The notes: a model not told the origin generated them from the letters alone. A stretch of 64,000 bases of DNA from Flavobacterium piscinae (GCF_004122145.1 NZ_SBKQ01000011.1:1-64000), one strand, 5' to 3'. Counted from the first letter of the stretch, positions 42,051 through 51,900 are shown. Numbers and translations: made by a program.

Positions 42051-43445
42051 ATGCAACTCAATTCCGAAATTTTATCCAAATTAGAAAATATCGTTGGTCA
42101 ATCATTTGTATTTACCGATGAAGAAACCCGAAATCACTTCGGTCAAGATGAAACCGAAGATTATGTTTTCCCACCAAATGTTGTTGTAAAACCATCTACC
42201 GCTATTGAAATTTCCAAAATTTTAAAAATTGCGAATCAGTATAAAATTCCGGTTGTACCAATTGGAGCTCGTACCGGTTTGAGTGGCGGTGCTTTATCTG
42301 TTCAAGGCGGAATCGGACTTTCGATGGAACGTTTCAATAAAATCCTAAACATCGACGAACAAAATTTACAAGTCATCACCGAACCCGGTGTGATAACACA
42401 AGTGTTACGAGAAGCCGTTGCCGAAAAAGGTCTTTTCTATCCGGTTGACCCAAGTAGTATGGGAAGTTGTTTCATCGGCGGAAATGTAGCTGAAAATTCC
42501 GGTGGAGCAAGAGCAGTAAAATATGGCGTAACGAAAGATTATGTGTTGAATTTGGAAGTGGTTTTGCCCACGGGAGAAATCATTTGGACCGGTGCCAATA
42601 CCTTAAAAAATTCAACAGGATACAATCTTACACAATTGATGGTGGGTAGCGAAGGAACATTGGGAATCATTACTAAAATAGTATTGAAATTGATTCCGAT
42701 TCAAAAACATAATGTGTTGATGCTAGTTCCCTTTTATAAAGCAGAAGAAGCTTGTGAAGCTGTTTCAGCCATTTTTAGAGCCGGAATAGTGCCGAGTGCT
42801 TTGGAATTTATGGAACGTGATGCCATTGATTGGACTCTTCAATTTGTAGAGGGGTTGAATGTTCAAGTCAAATCGGATATTCAAGCACATTTGTTAATTG
42901 AAGTCGATGGAAATTACCCCGAAATTTTGATGGCGGAAGCCGAAAAAATCATGAATGTGGTAGAACAATTTCAAATTGATGACATTCTTTTTGCGGATAC
43001 CGAAGATGAAAAAAAGGCGTTGTGGAAAATGCGTCGTAGTGTCGCTGAGGCGGTGAAAGCTCATTCCGTTTACAAAGAAGAAGATACCGTTGTTCCGCGA
43101 TATGAACTCCCAAAATTGTTGAATGGAATCAAAAATATCGGAAGAAAATACGGTTTTCAATCCGTTTGTTACGGTCATGCCGGCGATGGAAATTTGCATG
43201 TGAACATCATCAAAGGTAACTTAAGCGATGAAAACTGGAAAATGGAAGTACCCAAAGGTATCAGAGAAATTTTTGAATTAACCGTTTCTTTAAACGGCAC
43301 GTTATCCGGTGAACACGGTATTGGTTTTGTACAAAAAGACTTCATGGATATTGCTTTTTCGAAACCTCATTTAGAACTGATGGAGCGGTTAAAATATGTT
43401 TTTGACCCGAATGGAATATTAAATCCAGGAAAGATTTTGCCTTGA
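42051..43445 (+). CDS. FAD-linked oxidase, GlcD/D-lactate dehydrogenase type
   Basis: A 464-residue flavoprotein of the FAD_binding_4 / FAD-oxidase C-terminal family. The FAD-binding half has VPIGARTGLSGGALSVQGG near residues 72-90, DPSSMGSCFIGGNVAENSGG near 130-149 and VGSEGTLGIITK near 197-208. The C-terminal half has CYGHAGDGNLHVNI and the ending SGEHGIGFVQKDF, with the conserved histidines. It should oxidise a 2-hydroxy acid such as glycolate or D-lactate. It marks the last ordinary chromosomal gene before the dnd island. Confidence 0.9.
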   Translation: MQLNSEILSKLENIVGQSFVFTDEETRNHFGQDETEDYVFPPNVVVKPSTAIEISKILKIANQYKIPVVPIGARTGLSGGALSVQGGIGLSMERFNKILNIDEQNLQVITEPGVITQVLREAVAEKGLFYPVDPSSMGSCFIGGNVAENSGGARAVKYGVTKDYVLNLEVVLPTGEIIWTGANTLKNSTGYNLTQLMVGSEGTLGIITKIVLKLIPIQKHNVLMLVPFYKAEEACEAVSAIFRAGIVPSALEFMERDAIDWTLQFVEGLNVQVKSDIQAHLLIEVDGNYPEILMAEAEKIMNVVEQFQIDDILFADTEDEKKALWKMRRSVAEAVKAHSVYKEEDTVVPRYELPKLLNGIKNIGRKYGFQSVCYGHAGDGNLHVNIIKGNLSDENWKMEVPKGIREIFELTVSLNGTLSGEHGIGFVQKDFMDIAFSKPHLELMERLKYVFDPNGILNPGKILP

Positions 43446-43458
43446 TAAATCATCAAAA

Positions 43459-43489
43459 TTGTAATATTATTATTAAATGTATAACTTTG
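43459..43489 (+). promoter_or_regulatory. Promoter of the dnd island
   Basis: -33 TTG at 43459-43461, 20 bp spacer, -7 TAACTTTG at 43482-43489, 41 bp before the dndC ATG. Confidence 0.65.
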
Positions 43490-43529
43490 AAAAGTTTATT
43501 AGTGGTTTCTTATTTAAGTTAAATATAAA

Positions 43530-44873
43530 ATGAGCAAAAGAATAAATTATATAATTGAAGAAATCGCTGACCAATATGCTATTGAGGACAACAATAGACC
43601 TTGGATTATTGGTTTTAGTGGTGGAAAAGATTCAACAGTCTTACTAACTCTTACTTGGTTGGCTCTATTAAAAATTAAAAACGAAAAAGGAAAATCATTT
43701 TTAAAACGTGAAGTATATGTAGTATGTAATGATACGTTGGTTGAAAATCCAATCATTACAAACTATGTAAATAAAATTTTAGAGAAAATCAAAGAGGGTG
43801 CTTTAAAACATTCGCTTCCTGTTTTTGTGCAAAAAACAATACCAAGATTAGAAGATTCATTTTTTGTAAATCTAATTGGAAAAGGTTATCCTGCACCTAA
43901 TAATAGTTTTAGATGGTGTACAGAAAGGTTAAAAATAAAGCCAACTGCTAAATTTGTAACTGATATTGTAAAAAGTGAAGATAACGACCACCACGAAGCA
44001 ATTATTTTAGTTGGAACTCGAAAAAGTGAAAGTTCTTCAAGAGCAAAATCAATTAAAAAGCACGATATTAAGGGAAAACGTCTAACAAAACACCCATTAC
44101 AAAATAATGTTTTTGTCTATTCTCCAATAAAAGAGTTGCAATTAGAAGAAATTTGGTATATCATCAATACCTTTCAATCGCCTTGGGGTGCAAATAATAA
44201 AGAATTGTTTGATATTTATGCTGATGCAAGTGCAGATGATTACGAATGTCCTACAATGGTTTCAGATAAAGAGCATAAATCTTGTGGACAAAGTCGTTTC
44301 GGTTGTTGGACTTGTACGGTTGTAAAACAAGACAAATCTATTTCTGCTCAAATTGAAAACGGACAACAATGGTTAATTCCTTTACGAGATTTAAGAAATT
44401 GGATTCAAGAAGAAAGAAATAAACCCGAAAATCGTTCGCATTTCAGAAGAAATGGACTTGAAGCAACCATTCCTCACGGTGGCGTTGTGGAATTAAAACA
44501 CAGAGCTGAAATTCTTGAAAAAGTTTTTGAAGCACAAAAGCAAATCAATGAATTAGGTTATGAAGTGGAATTAATAAACAAACAAGAATTAATTGCAATT
44601 CAAGTTATTTGGTATCGTGATTTATTTTTTCAATACACGGTTTCAGATATTTACAATAAAGTATTTAATAAACATCTTGATATGAAACAGCACAATGAAC
44701 TCGTAAAAAAAGAAGAAGAACTTCTGTTGTCTGCTTGTGAAAAGGATAAAAAACAATTCACTTTAATACAAGACTTGCTAAAATTAGAAAAGTCTAAAAC
44801 AATTATGATGAAACGAAGAGGATTGATTGAAGATATTGAAAAACGTTATAAACAATATATCAAAGTAGCTTAA
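43530..44873 (+). CDS. dndC: DNA phosphorothioation protein DndC
   Basis: A 447-residue ATP pyrophosphatase of the PAPS-reductase-like superfamily that activates the DNA backbone for sulfur insertion. It has the PP-loop SGGKDS at residues 30-35 and cysteines 130 (WCTE), 252, 259 and 262 (CGQSRFGCWTC), which fit the iron-sulfur site of DndC. The length is slightly below that of typical DndC and the reading frame is intact. The next gene (HNH) begins 5 bp after its stop codon. No dndA or dndB is in the window; a housekeeping cysteine desulfurase could replace dndA. Confidence 0.92.
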   Translation: MSKRINYIIEEIADQYAIEDNNRPWIIGFSGGKDSTVLLTLTWLALLKIKNEKGKSFLKREVYVVCNDTLVENPIITNYVNKILEKIKEGALKHSLPVFVQKTIPRLEDSFFVNLIGKGYPAPNNSFRWCTERLKIKPTAKFVTDIVKSEDNDHHEAIILVGTRKSESSSRAKSIKKHDIKGKRLTKHPLQNNVFVYSPIKELQLEEIWYIINTFQSPWGANNKELFDIYADASADDYECPTMVSDKEHKSCGQSRFGCWTCTVVKQDKSISAQIENGQQWLIPLRDLRNWIQEERNKPENRSHFRRNGLEATIPHGGVVELKHRAEILEKVFEAQKQINELGYEVELINKQELIAIQVIWYRDLFFQYTVSDIYNKVFNKHLDMKQHNELVKKEEELLLSACEKDKKQFTLIQDLLKLEKSKTIMMKRRGLIEDIEKRYKQYIKVA

Positions 44874-44877
44874 AAAA

Positions 44878-45840
44878 TTGTTTTCAGAAAAACTTCCATA
44901 TTATATTCATTGTTTTACGCACTTAAAACGAGATGCCAAAAATGGTGGTGCTCCACATAAACCTATTTTATTGTTAAGTATTATTAGTTTGTTTCAAAAA
45001 GGAATTTTTACTGATAATCAAATTAATATTTTACCTGAATTAGTTGCTTCTTTTAAATCAAATTGGTCAAAATTGGTAGTAACCAATCATCATCCGATTT
45101 TTGCAATGCCATTTTATCATATGAATTCCGAACCTTTTTGGAAATTGATTGCGAATGTTGGGTGCGAAAAATGGATTGAAAGCAAAAGTTCAATGCGAAG
45201 TTTAGGAAATCTAACGACTGCTATTAAATTTGCTCTTATTGATGCAGAACTTGCACAATTACTTCTTCAACCTGAAAGCAGAGATATTTTAAAAATTTCC
45301 ATTTTAGATAAATATTTTCCAGAAACAAAATCAAATTTTGGTAATAATGGAAATGACGATTTACCAAATATTTCTATTTTAAATGAACCTTCGGAAGAGT
45401 ATAAAAGAAAAATAATTGAATTAAAAAACCAAGTGGATGAAAATGCTTTTCAAGAGGAAGTTTTTATACGAAGTGGATTGTTCAAAAGAGAAATTCCTAA
45501 AATTTATAACAATACTTGTGCAATAACGGGTTTAAGGATTGATGCAATAACCAATGTTTCAATGGTTGATGCTTGTCACATTGTTCCTTTTTCAGAAGGT
45601 TATGATGACACATTAACAAACGGAATTGCACTTTGTCCGAATCTTCACAGAGCATTTGATAGAGGCTTGATTTCTATCTCTGATGATTATAGAGTAATTA
45701 TCAATAAAAATTTTGTAGAAAAAACTTCGATTTACAATATTTCTCAATTTGCAGGAAATAAAATAACACTTCCAGAAAATTCTAATTTTCACCCTGCTTT
45801 AGAAAATCTTTATCAACATCGAAAAAGATTTAATTTCTAA
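44878..45840 (+). CDS. HNH endonuclease encoded with dndC
   Basis: A 320-residue protein starting at TTG. The N-terminal 180 residues have no certain family (PHKPILLLSIISLFQKG is a fold mark shared with other HNH-linked restriction proteins). The C-terminal HNH domain has CAITGLRIDA near 219-228, DACHIVPFSEGYDD with His234, and NGIALCPNLHRAFDRG, all catalytic residues intact. HNH proteins of this form occur inside dnd operons and are thought to act on DNA according to phosphorothioate status. Start spacing (5 bp after dndC) supports one operon. Its stop is followed 14 bp later by repeat A2. Confidence 0.85.
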   Translation: MFSEKLPYYIHCFTHLKRDAKNGGAPHKPILLLSIISLFQKGIFTDNQINILPELVASFKSNWSKLVVTNHHPIFAMPFYHMNSEPFWKLIANVGCEKWIESKSSMRSLGNLTTAIKFALIDAELAQLLLQPESRDILKISILDKYFPETKSNFGNNGNDDLPNISILNEPSEEYKRKIIELKNQVDENAFQEEVFIRSGLFKREIPKIYNNTCAITGLRIDAITNVSMVDACHIVPFSEGYDDTLTNGIALCPNLHRAFDRGLISISDDYRVIINKNFVEKTSIYNISQFAGNKITLPENSNFHPALENLYQHRKRFNF

Positions 45841-45854
45841 ACTAATTCACATTT

Positions 45855-45937
45855 GCGTGAGGGATAGAAGCGAAAAGCCCACAGCGAGGAACGAGCGAGG
45901 ACTTGTAGCGGATAGCCCGACCCGAAGGGACACGCCC
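45855..45937 (-). repeat. Dispersed repeat, short form, copy A2
   Basis: An 83-bp copy of the element at 56-144 in the same absolute orientation, with ends GCGTG and CACGC. Read on the minus strand it shows GGGCTATCCGCTACAAGTCC and GGGCTTTTCGCTTCTATCCC. It lies exactly between the HNH stop and the first recognisable dndD codon, and runs opposite to the operon. Confidence 0.85.
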
Positions 45938-45939
45938 AA

Positions 45940-46446
45940 ATAAAAGAATCCAAATCACTTTCAGAGCGAATTAAAAATGGTTTAGATACTTTGTTGCATA
46001 AAAAATCATTTATTAAAGATGTAAATGTAGAAATTATCGGAGAAGATATTGATATTAACTTGATTGATTCAAGAGGTAATATCATTAATAAAGATTCACT
46101 TTCAAAAGGAGAACAACAGATGTATGCAACAGCATTATTAAAAGGTTTAGTTGATGAATCTAATATTAGTTTCCCTGTATTCATTGACTCGCCAATGCAA
46201 AAATTTGATGTTGACCATTCTAATAGTATTGTGAAACATTTTTATCCAAAAGTATCAGAGCAAGTTATCATTTTCCCATTGCTCAAAAAAGAAATGTCAG
46301 AAGAAGAATTCAACATTTTATTACCAAATATCAGTAAAACCTATTTGATAAAAAATATTGAAAATGAACAATCTGCATTTGAAAAAGTAGAAAGCAAAGA
46401 GGAATTATTTAAAATATTTGAACGAGATTATCAAGATGCAATTTAA
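45940..46446 (+). pseudogene. dndD: dndD, only the C-terminal part left
   Basis: The open frame from the repeat edge reads ...SKSLSERIKNGLDTLLHKKSF and continues through the DndD ATPase end: SRGNIINKDSLSKGEQQMYA (signature motif), FPVFIDSPMQKFD (Walker B and D-loop), FYPKVSEQVIIFPLL (H-loop region). About 165 residues remain of a protein usually of 650-700. The P-loop and coiled coil are gone. A TAG in frame at 45913, inside repeat A2, closes the frame upstream, and only a TTG (45991) could start it. The product, if made, cannot act as a DndD ATPase. It overlaps dndE by 11 bp. Confidence 0.88.
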
Positions 46447-47977
46447 TATCAAAACTTCATCAGAGCTTGTTAAGAAATTAACGAATAGAATGCAATTAGG
46501 CGAAGAAAATCATATCGCCCGAATTTCATTAGCATATTCATTGGCAAAAGGTGCAACTTACACTTCCGAAAATAATTCAACTTCTGAAAAGCAAAAAGAG
46601 TATAAAGACAATACTTTATTTGGAAACTATAAAGAGTATTACATTTCTTTAATTTGTCAAAAATATCAAATCCATAAAGATGATACCGATGTTAGAAAGT
46701 ATCTGAAATGGCATATTGATAGCGGTTTAGAAATGATTAACCTTTATTTTGAAGAAAACAAAAATGTATCAGGTATAGAGTTTCTATTAGACCATATCGA
46801 AATTGGAATTGATGCAATAAATGAAAATGAAACCAATTTTGATTTTGTTAAAAACAAAAATAATTCGTTAAAAGAAAAAGAGAGTTATTTAGCACCGATT
46901 AAAGTATTAATAGGAGAATATAAAGGGAAAGATATTTATTTCACTCCTAACAATACATCAATGTATGGGAACTGCCACATTGCTGTTGCGGGTCAATCAG
47001 GAATGGGTAAGTCTTATTTTGTTAGAAAAATTTTAGAAAGAATTATTACAGAGTCAAAAGGTAAGGTCAATTATCTATATTTAGATTTTAAAGGAATGAC
47101 TGAAAGCGATAAATCTAATAAAGATTTCAAAGAGTTTTTTAATAATACTAATGCTAAATTAATAGATACACCAACAGACTCATTCCCTGTTAATCCATTG
47201 TCATTTATCAATAATGTAAATGAACGAGATAAAATTGTTGGAATAGGTCGTTTTGTTGATATTATAGTTAAATATGCTAATTTAGGAAATGTTCAAAAGC
47301 AACATTTAAAAGATGCTACAAGAAAAGCATTTGAAGATAAAAAAGATGGTAGTTATCCAACATTATCAGATATATTAGAAAATGTATACGAGATTGCAGG
47401 AGATAAACCTACTTCATTAACGCAAATATTAATAGGTTTAACAGAAATAGAATTGTTTGATAATAACAAATTAGGAGATTTTATCAATGAAAATTACTAT
47501 TTAAGTCTGTCGGGAGATTTAAGTAAAGAAGTGCGTTTTACAGCTACATTTTTAGTTATTTACTACTTGTATAATATATTTATGAATATGGATAAAGTGC
47601 CTATTGAAGACAATTATAGCGGTCTTCGGTATGTATTACTTATTGATGAAGCACATAATGTATTCAAGGAAAAGAAATCACAAGAAATATTAGAAAAATT
47701 ATTGCGTGAAGTTCGTTCACAAGGTGTTGCTGTAATGTTAGTTTCACAAGGTATTGAAGAATTTAACCAACCAACTTTTGATTTTTCTGAAATGTGTCAA
47801 TCAACATTTTTAATGCAAATCAAAGATGGCAATAATTGGAAATCTATTAGTAAATTTTTAGGTGCTGGAGAAAAACAAAGAAGTAAAATAAATCGTTCTA
47901 TGGAATCCATCAATCCAAGACAAGCAATATCAAATATTCGTGAGTTTGAATTTGGAGAAATATTTAATACAAAATAG
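46436..47977 (+). CDS. dndE: DndE fused to a HerA/FtsK-like ATPase
   Basis: A 513-residue fusion. Residues about 1-130 match DndE (SSELVKKLTNRMQLGEENHI, YYISLICQKYQIHKDDTD, KWHIDSGLEMINLYF), a small DNA-binding protein of the modification complex. Residues about 155-513 are an additional P-loop ATPase with Walker A AGQSGMGKS at 185-193, Walker B LLIDEAH with Asp404-Glu405, and an arginine-rich segment LREVRSQGVAVMLVSQG. It resembles HerA/VirB4-like helicases or translocases. The ATG at 46436 is chosen over a TTG at 46418. The frame is intact. Confidence 0.88.
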   Translation: MQFNIKTSSELVKKLTNRMQLGEENHIARISLAYSLAKGATYTSENNSTSEKQKEYKDNTLFGNYKEYYISLICQKYQIHKDDTDVRKYLKWHIDSGLEMINLYFEENKNVSGIEFLLDHIEIGIDAINENETNFDFVKNKNNSLKEKESYLAPIKVLIGEYKGKDIYFTPNNTSMYGNCHIAVAGQSGMGKSYFVRKILERIITESKGKVNYLYLDFKGMTESDKSNKDFKEFFNNTNAKLIDTPTDSFPVNPLSFINNVNERDKIVGIGRFVDIIVKYANLGNVQKQHLKDATRKAFEDKKDGSYPTLSDILENVYEIAGDKPTSLTQILIGLTEIELFDNNKLGDFINENYYLSLSGDLSKEVRFTATFLVIYYLYNIFMNMDKVPIEDNYSGLRYVLLIDEAHNVFKEKKSQEILEKLLREVRSQGVAVMLVSQGIEEFNQPTFDFSEMCQSTFLMQIKDGNNWKSISKFLGAGEKQRSKINRSMESINPRQAISNIREFEFGEIFNTK

Positions 47978-47979
47978 TA

Positions 47980-48242
47980 TTTTATATCAATCCGGATTTT
48001 GAGTTTTCTAATTTTGTGAAATTATATCCAAATCCGGCCGGTTCAACAATCACAATTGAAAGCCAAACCATTACCCTAAAATCAGTTGAGATTTTCAATA
48101 GTTTAGGACAATTAATTCAAGCGATTCCCAACGATAATAATCAACTCAGCATAGATGTTTCCATTTTGCAAACCGGAACGTATTTTGTAAAAAAGTACAT
48201 TCTGATAAAGGAGTAGGAGTGTCGAAGTTTGTGAAACAGTAA
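47980..48242 (+). pseudogene. Remnant of a type IX secretion C-terminal sorting domain
   Basis: The frame from just after the dndE stop reads YINPDFEFSNFVKLYPNPAG and continues with the sorting-domain pattern (VEIFNSLGQLIQAI, LQTGTYFVK), so it is the last 80 or so residues of a secreted protein. At the A-run 48189-48194 the frame slips. Reading on in another frame gives VHSDKGVGVSKFVKQ and a stop at 48240, the canonical end of the domain. No N-terminal part or start is present. It is a broken gene at the right edge of the dnd island, followed by a terminator. Confidence 0.85.
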
Positions 48243-48263
48243 ATTAGTTTTAATATAATAGAA

Positions 48264-48291
48264 AAGGATGGTTTCTGCCATCCCTTTTTTT
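48264..48291. terminator. Terminator after the sorting-domain remnant
   Basis: Stem GGATGG/CCATCC, 6-base loop, then T7 on the plus strand. It touches the stop codon of the convergent gene at 48290. Confidence 0.75.
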
Positions 48292-48859
48292 ATAGTCCCA
48301 ATTGCTTTTGAATTTCCGGATTCAACAAATTATCAAAAGATTGAAATTTTGGATTTTGTTCAATGAATTTCCAATTATCCATGGTTGAAGAATGGAAAAC
48401 TGCCACCCAAATCACATTCTCTTCTATGAAAAAACTATTGCGTTTGGCTTCGTATTTCACAGATTTAATTTTTGGATTAGCTTGAAAGGAAGCAATATTT
48501 TTTTGGACTTCCTCTTCTGATAATTTGTCGATAAAATTCACTCGAAAAGTATTTTTAAAAGAAATCACGCAATATTTTTTACCCTCAATTTCCTGAAGCA
48601 TTCCAAAAGTAAAATTCATGGTCGGGAAAACAAATCGTATCCCTATTTTATCATTTTGAAATTGTTCATCTAATTTAGTTGTTATTTCTTCTTTTGTTAT
48701 TTTTTCAAAATAATTCGGATGATAAAGTGAAGCTATTCCATCAAAATCCATGTTGTAATGAGCCTCATAAAATTTTTTGGTTTCCAATTTTAATTGTTCC
48801 AAAGTTTGTGTTTGGCCATTCCAAAAAGCCAATAAAAATAAGCATACTATTTTTTTCAT
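48290..48859 (-). CDS. Secreted hypothetical protein
   Basis: A 189-residue protein with Sec signal MKKIVCLFLLAFWNGQTQT. The mature part begins with a helix (LEQLKLETKKFYEAHYNMDF) and then beta-rich sequence such as YHPNYFEKITKEEITTKLD and KKYCVISFKNTF. The layout suggests an NTF2-like fold, but the similarity is weak. The gene is single, between a bidirectional terminator and the terminator of secA. Function unknown. Confidence 0.65.
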   Translation of the reverse strand: MKKIVCLFLLAFWNGQTQTLEQLKLETKKFYEAHYNMDFDGIASLYHPNYFEKITKEEITTKLDEQFQNDKIGIRFVFPTMNFTFGMLQEIEGKKYCVISFKNTFRVNFIDKLSEEEVQKNIASFQANPKIKSVKYEAKRNSFFIEENVIWVAVFHSSTMDNWKFIEQNPKFQSFDNLLNPEIQKQLGL

Positions 48860-48881
48860 GTGACGAGATTTTTAACAAATA

Positions 48882-48914
48882 TAAAAATCCCTGACAATTT
48901 ACATGCCAGGGATT
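48882..48914 (-). terminator. Terminator of secA
   Basis: Stem AATCCCTG/CAGGGATT with a 12-base loop. On the minus strand it is followed by a T-rich tail, about 22 bp after the secA stop codon. Confidence 0.75.
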
Positions 48915-48935
48915 ATAAATTCATTTATTTTTTGT

Positions 48936-51900
48936 TTATACTAAAACCCATTCACCGCTAGCAATCAAGCTTTCTGCTTTTTTGTATTTCATGGATTCTG
49001 TTTTGCCACTCATGACATGTTTTACCGTAACCGTATCATTTCGATTGATTTTTGGCATTTCACGAACAATCGTTTCAGTAACTGCTGGTCGCTGACTCGC
49101 CATTTCTCCCGCTTGTCTGTTGGCTTGAGCTCCATCGTTTATTTCAGTTGAAGCTTTCGTTTCTGTATAATTTTCTTTTCTGCGAACTTCTCTTGCTTCT
49201 TGAATATTCGTTTCATTACGATTTGGTAAATCACCTTTAAACAAGAAAGAAATCACTTCTTTATTTACACCATCCAACATCGCTCTAAACAAATTAAACG
49301 CTTCAAACTTATAAATCAATAATGGATCTTTTTGCTCGTGAACGGCCAACTGAACCGATTGTTTCAATTCATCCATTTTGCGTAAATGCTTTTTCCAAGC
49401 TTCATCCACAATGGCTAACGTGATATTTTTCTCAAAATCGGCAACCAATTGTTTTCCTTCGCTTTCATACGCTTTTTTCAAGTCGGTTACCACATTCAAC
49501 GTTTTTTGTCCGTCACTAAAAGGAACAATAATGCGTTCATAGTGATTGTTTGGATTTTCATATACGTTTTTGATAATTGGAAAGGCTTCTCTGGCATCAC
49601 GTGCATTTTTCTCTTCATAATGAGCTAAAACTGCTTTATAGACTTTTCCGGTGATTTCCATTTCACTCAACTTGTTGAATTCACTTTCAGAAATAGGTGA
49701 AGTAATGGAAAAATAACGAATCAATTCAAATTCAAAATTCTTGAAATTAGAAGTGGCTTTGTTTTCATTCGTAATGTTTTCACAGGTGTCATACATCATG
49801 TTGGCGATATCCACTTTCAAACGTTCACCGTGTAAAGCATGTCTTCTGCGTTTGTAAATTACTTCCCGTTGTGAATTCATCACATCGTCATATTCCAACA
49901 AACGTTTACGCACCCCAAAGTTGTTTTCTTCTACTTTTTTCTGAGCTCTTTCAATCGATTTGGTCATCATTGAATGTTGAATCACTTCGCCTTCTTTCAA
50001 GCCCATTCGATCCATTACTTTGGCAACGCGTTCCGAACCAAATAATCGCATTAAATTATCTTCTAACGAAACATAAAACTGTGAACTTCCCGGATCTCCT
50101 TGACGACCCGCACGACCACGCAACTGTCTGTCCACACGACGCGAATCGTGACGTTCTGTACCAATAATGGCCAAACCACCGGCAGCTTTTACTTCCGGAG
50201 TCAATTTAATATCCGTTCCACGACCTGCCATGTTGGTAGCAATGGTTACCACTCCCGGTTTTCCGGCTTCGGCTACAATTTCTGCCTCTTTTTTATGCAT
50301 TTTCGCATTCAAAACATTGTGTGGAATGTTTCGCATTTTCAACATTCTACTCAATAATTCTGAAATTTCTACTGAAGTGGTTCCAATCAAAACCGGTCTT
50401 CCCGCTTGCGAAAGTTTGGTAACATCTTCAATAACCGCATTAAATTTCTCACGGGTGGTTTTGTATATTAAATCTTCTTGGTCTTTTCTGGCAATTGGTC
50501 GGTTAGTTGGAATTTCCACTACATCCAATTTATAAATTTGCCAAAGTTCACCGGCTTCTGTCACAGCTGTTCCGGTCATACCGGCTAATTTGCTGTACAT
50601 TCTGAAATAATTTTGAAGAGTAACGGTTGCAAAAGTCTGTGTAGCCGCTTCAATTTTTACATTTTCTTTGGCTTCAATCGCTTGGTGTAAACCGTCAGAA
50701 TAACGACGACCATCCATGATACGACCGGTCTGCTCGTCTACAATCATGATTTTATCTTCCATGATTACATATTCCACATCTTTTTCAAAAAGAGTATAGG
50801 CTTTTAATAATTGTGTCAACGTGTGAATGCGTTCCGATTTAATTGAAAAATCTTGGAATAATTTTTCTTTTTCTTCGGCTTCGGCATCTTTGGCCAAATT
50901 CATTTTTTCAATTCGGGCAATTTCGGTTCCAATATCCGGTAATACGAAGAAGTTTTCATCTGTATCAGTAGACAAGAATTTAATACCGTTATCCGTTAAC
51001 TCAACTTGATTATTTTTTTCTTCAATCACAAAATACAACGCTTCATCCACTTTTGGCATTTCGCGGTTGTTGTCTTGCATGTATTGATTCTCCGTTTTTT
51101 GAAGCAATTGTTTGATACCTTCTTCGCTCAAAAATTTAATCAAGGCTTTATTTTTCGGCATCGAACGATACGCTCTCAACAATTGAAAACCACCGTCTTT
51201 GGTGTTTCCTTCTTTGATTAAACGTTTGGCTTCGGTTAAAAATCCGGTCGCTAAATTGCGTTGTAAAGAAACCAAATTATCAACTTTCGGTTTCAATTCA
51301 TTAAATTCATGACGGTCTCCTTGCGGAACCGGTCCGGAAATAATTAAAGGTGTTCTGGCATCGTCAATCAAAACCGAATCGACCTCATCGACAATGGCAT
51401 AATTGTGTTTGCGTTGTACTAAATCGTTTGGCGAATGAGCCATGTTATCTCTTAAGTAATCAAAACCAAATTCATTGTTGGTGCCATAAGTAATATCGGC
51501 ATCATAGGCTTTTCTTCTCGCATCGGTGTTTGGTTGATGATTATCAATACAATCCACAGTTAAACCATGAAATTCAAACAAAGGAGCTTTCCATGTACTA
51601 TCACGTTTTGCCAAATAATCATTTACGGTAACCAAATGCACGCCATTTCCGGTTAACGCATTCAAATAGAGTGGGAGTGTAGCCACCAATGTTTTTCCTT
51701 CACCGGTTTGCATCTCAGCAATTTTTCCCTGATGCAATACAACTCCACCAATCAACTGAACGTCGTAGTGAATCATGTCCCAAGTGATTTCTTTTCCGGC
51801 TGCATTCCATGAATTAGCCCAAACCGCATGATCACCTTCAATCGAAATATAAGATTTAGTAGCTGAAAGTTCAATGTCTTTTGGAGTAGCTTTTACGGTA

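Noticed and set aside
42051..43445. A dndB gene directly upstream of dndC
   Set aside because: The protein is clearly a FAD-linked oxidase (SGGALSVQGG and GEHGIGF motifs) with no DGQHR motif.
46418..46435. TTG at 46418 as the start of the dndE fusion
   Set aside because: The six extra residues repeat the coding end of dndD and the ATG at 46436 gives the normal DndE beginning.
50167..50535. Plus-strand open frames inside secA
   Set aside because: They are antisense shadows of a highly conserved gene and have no start signals or family resemblance.
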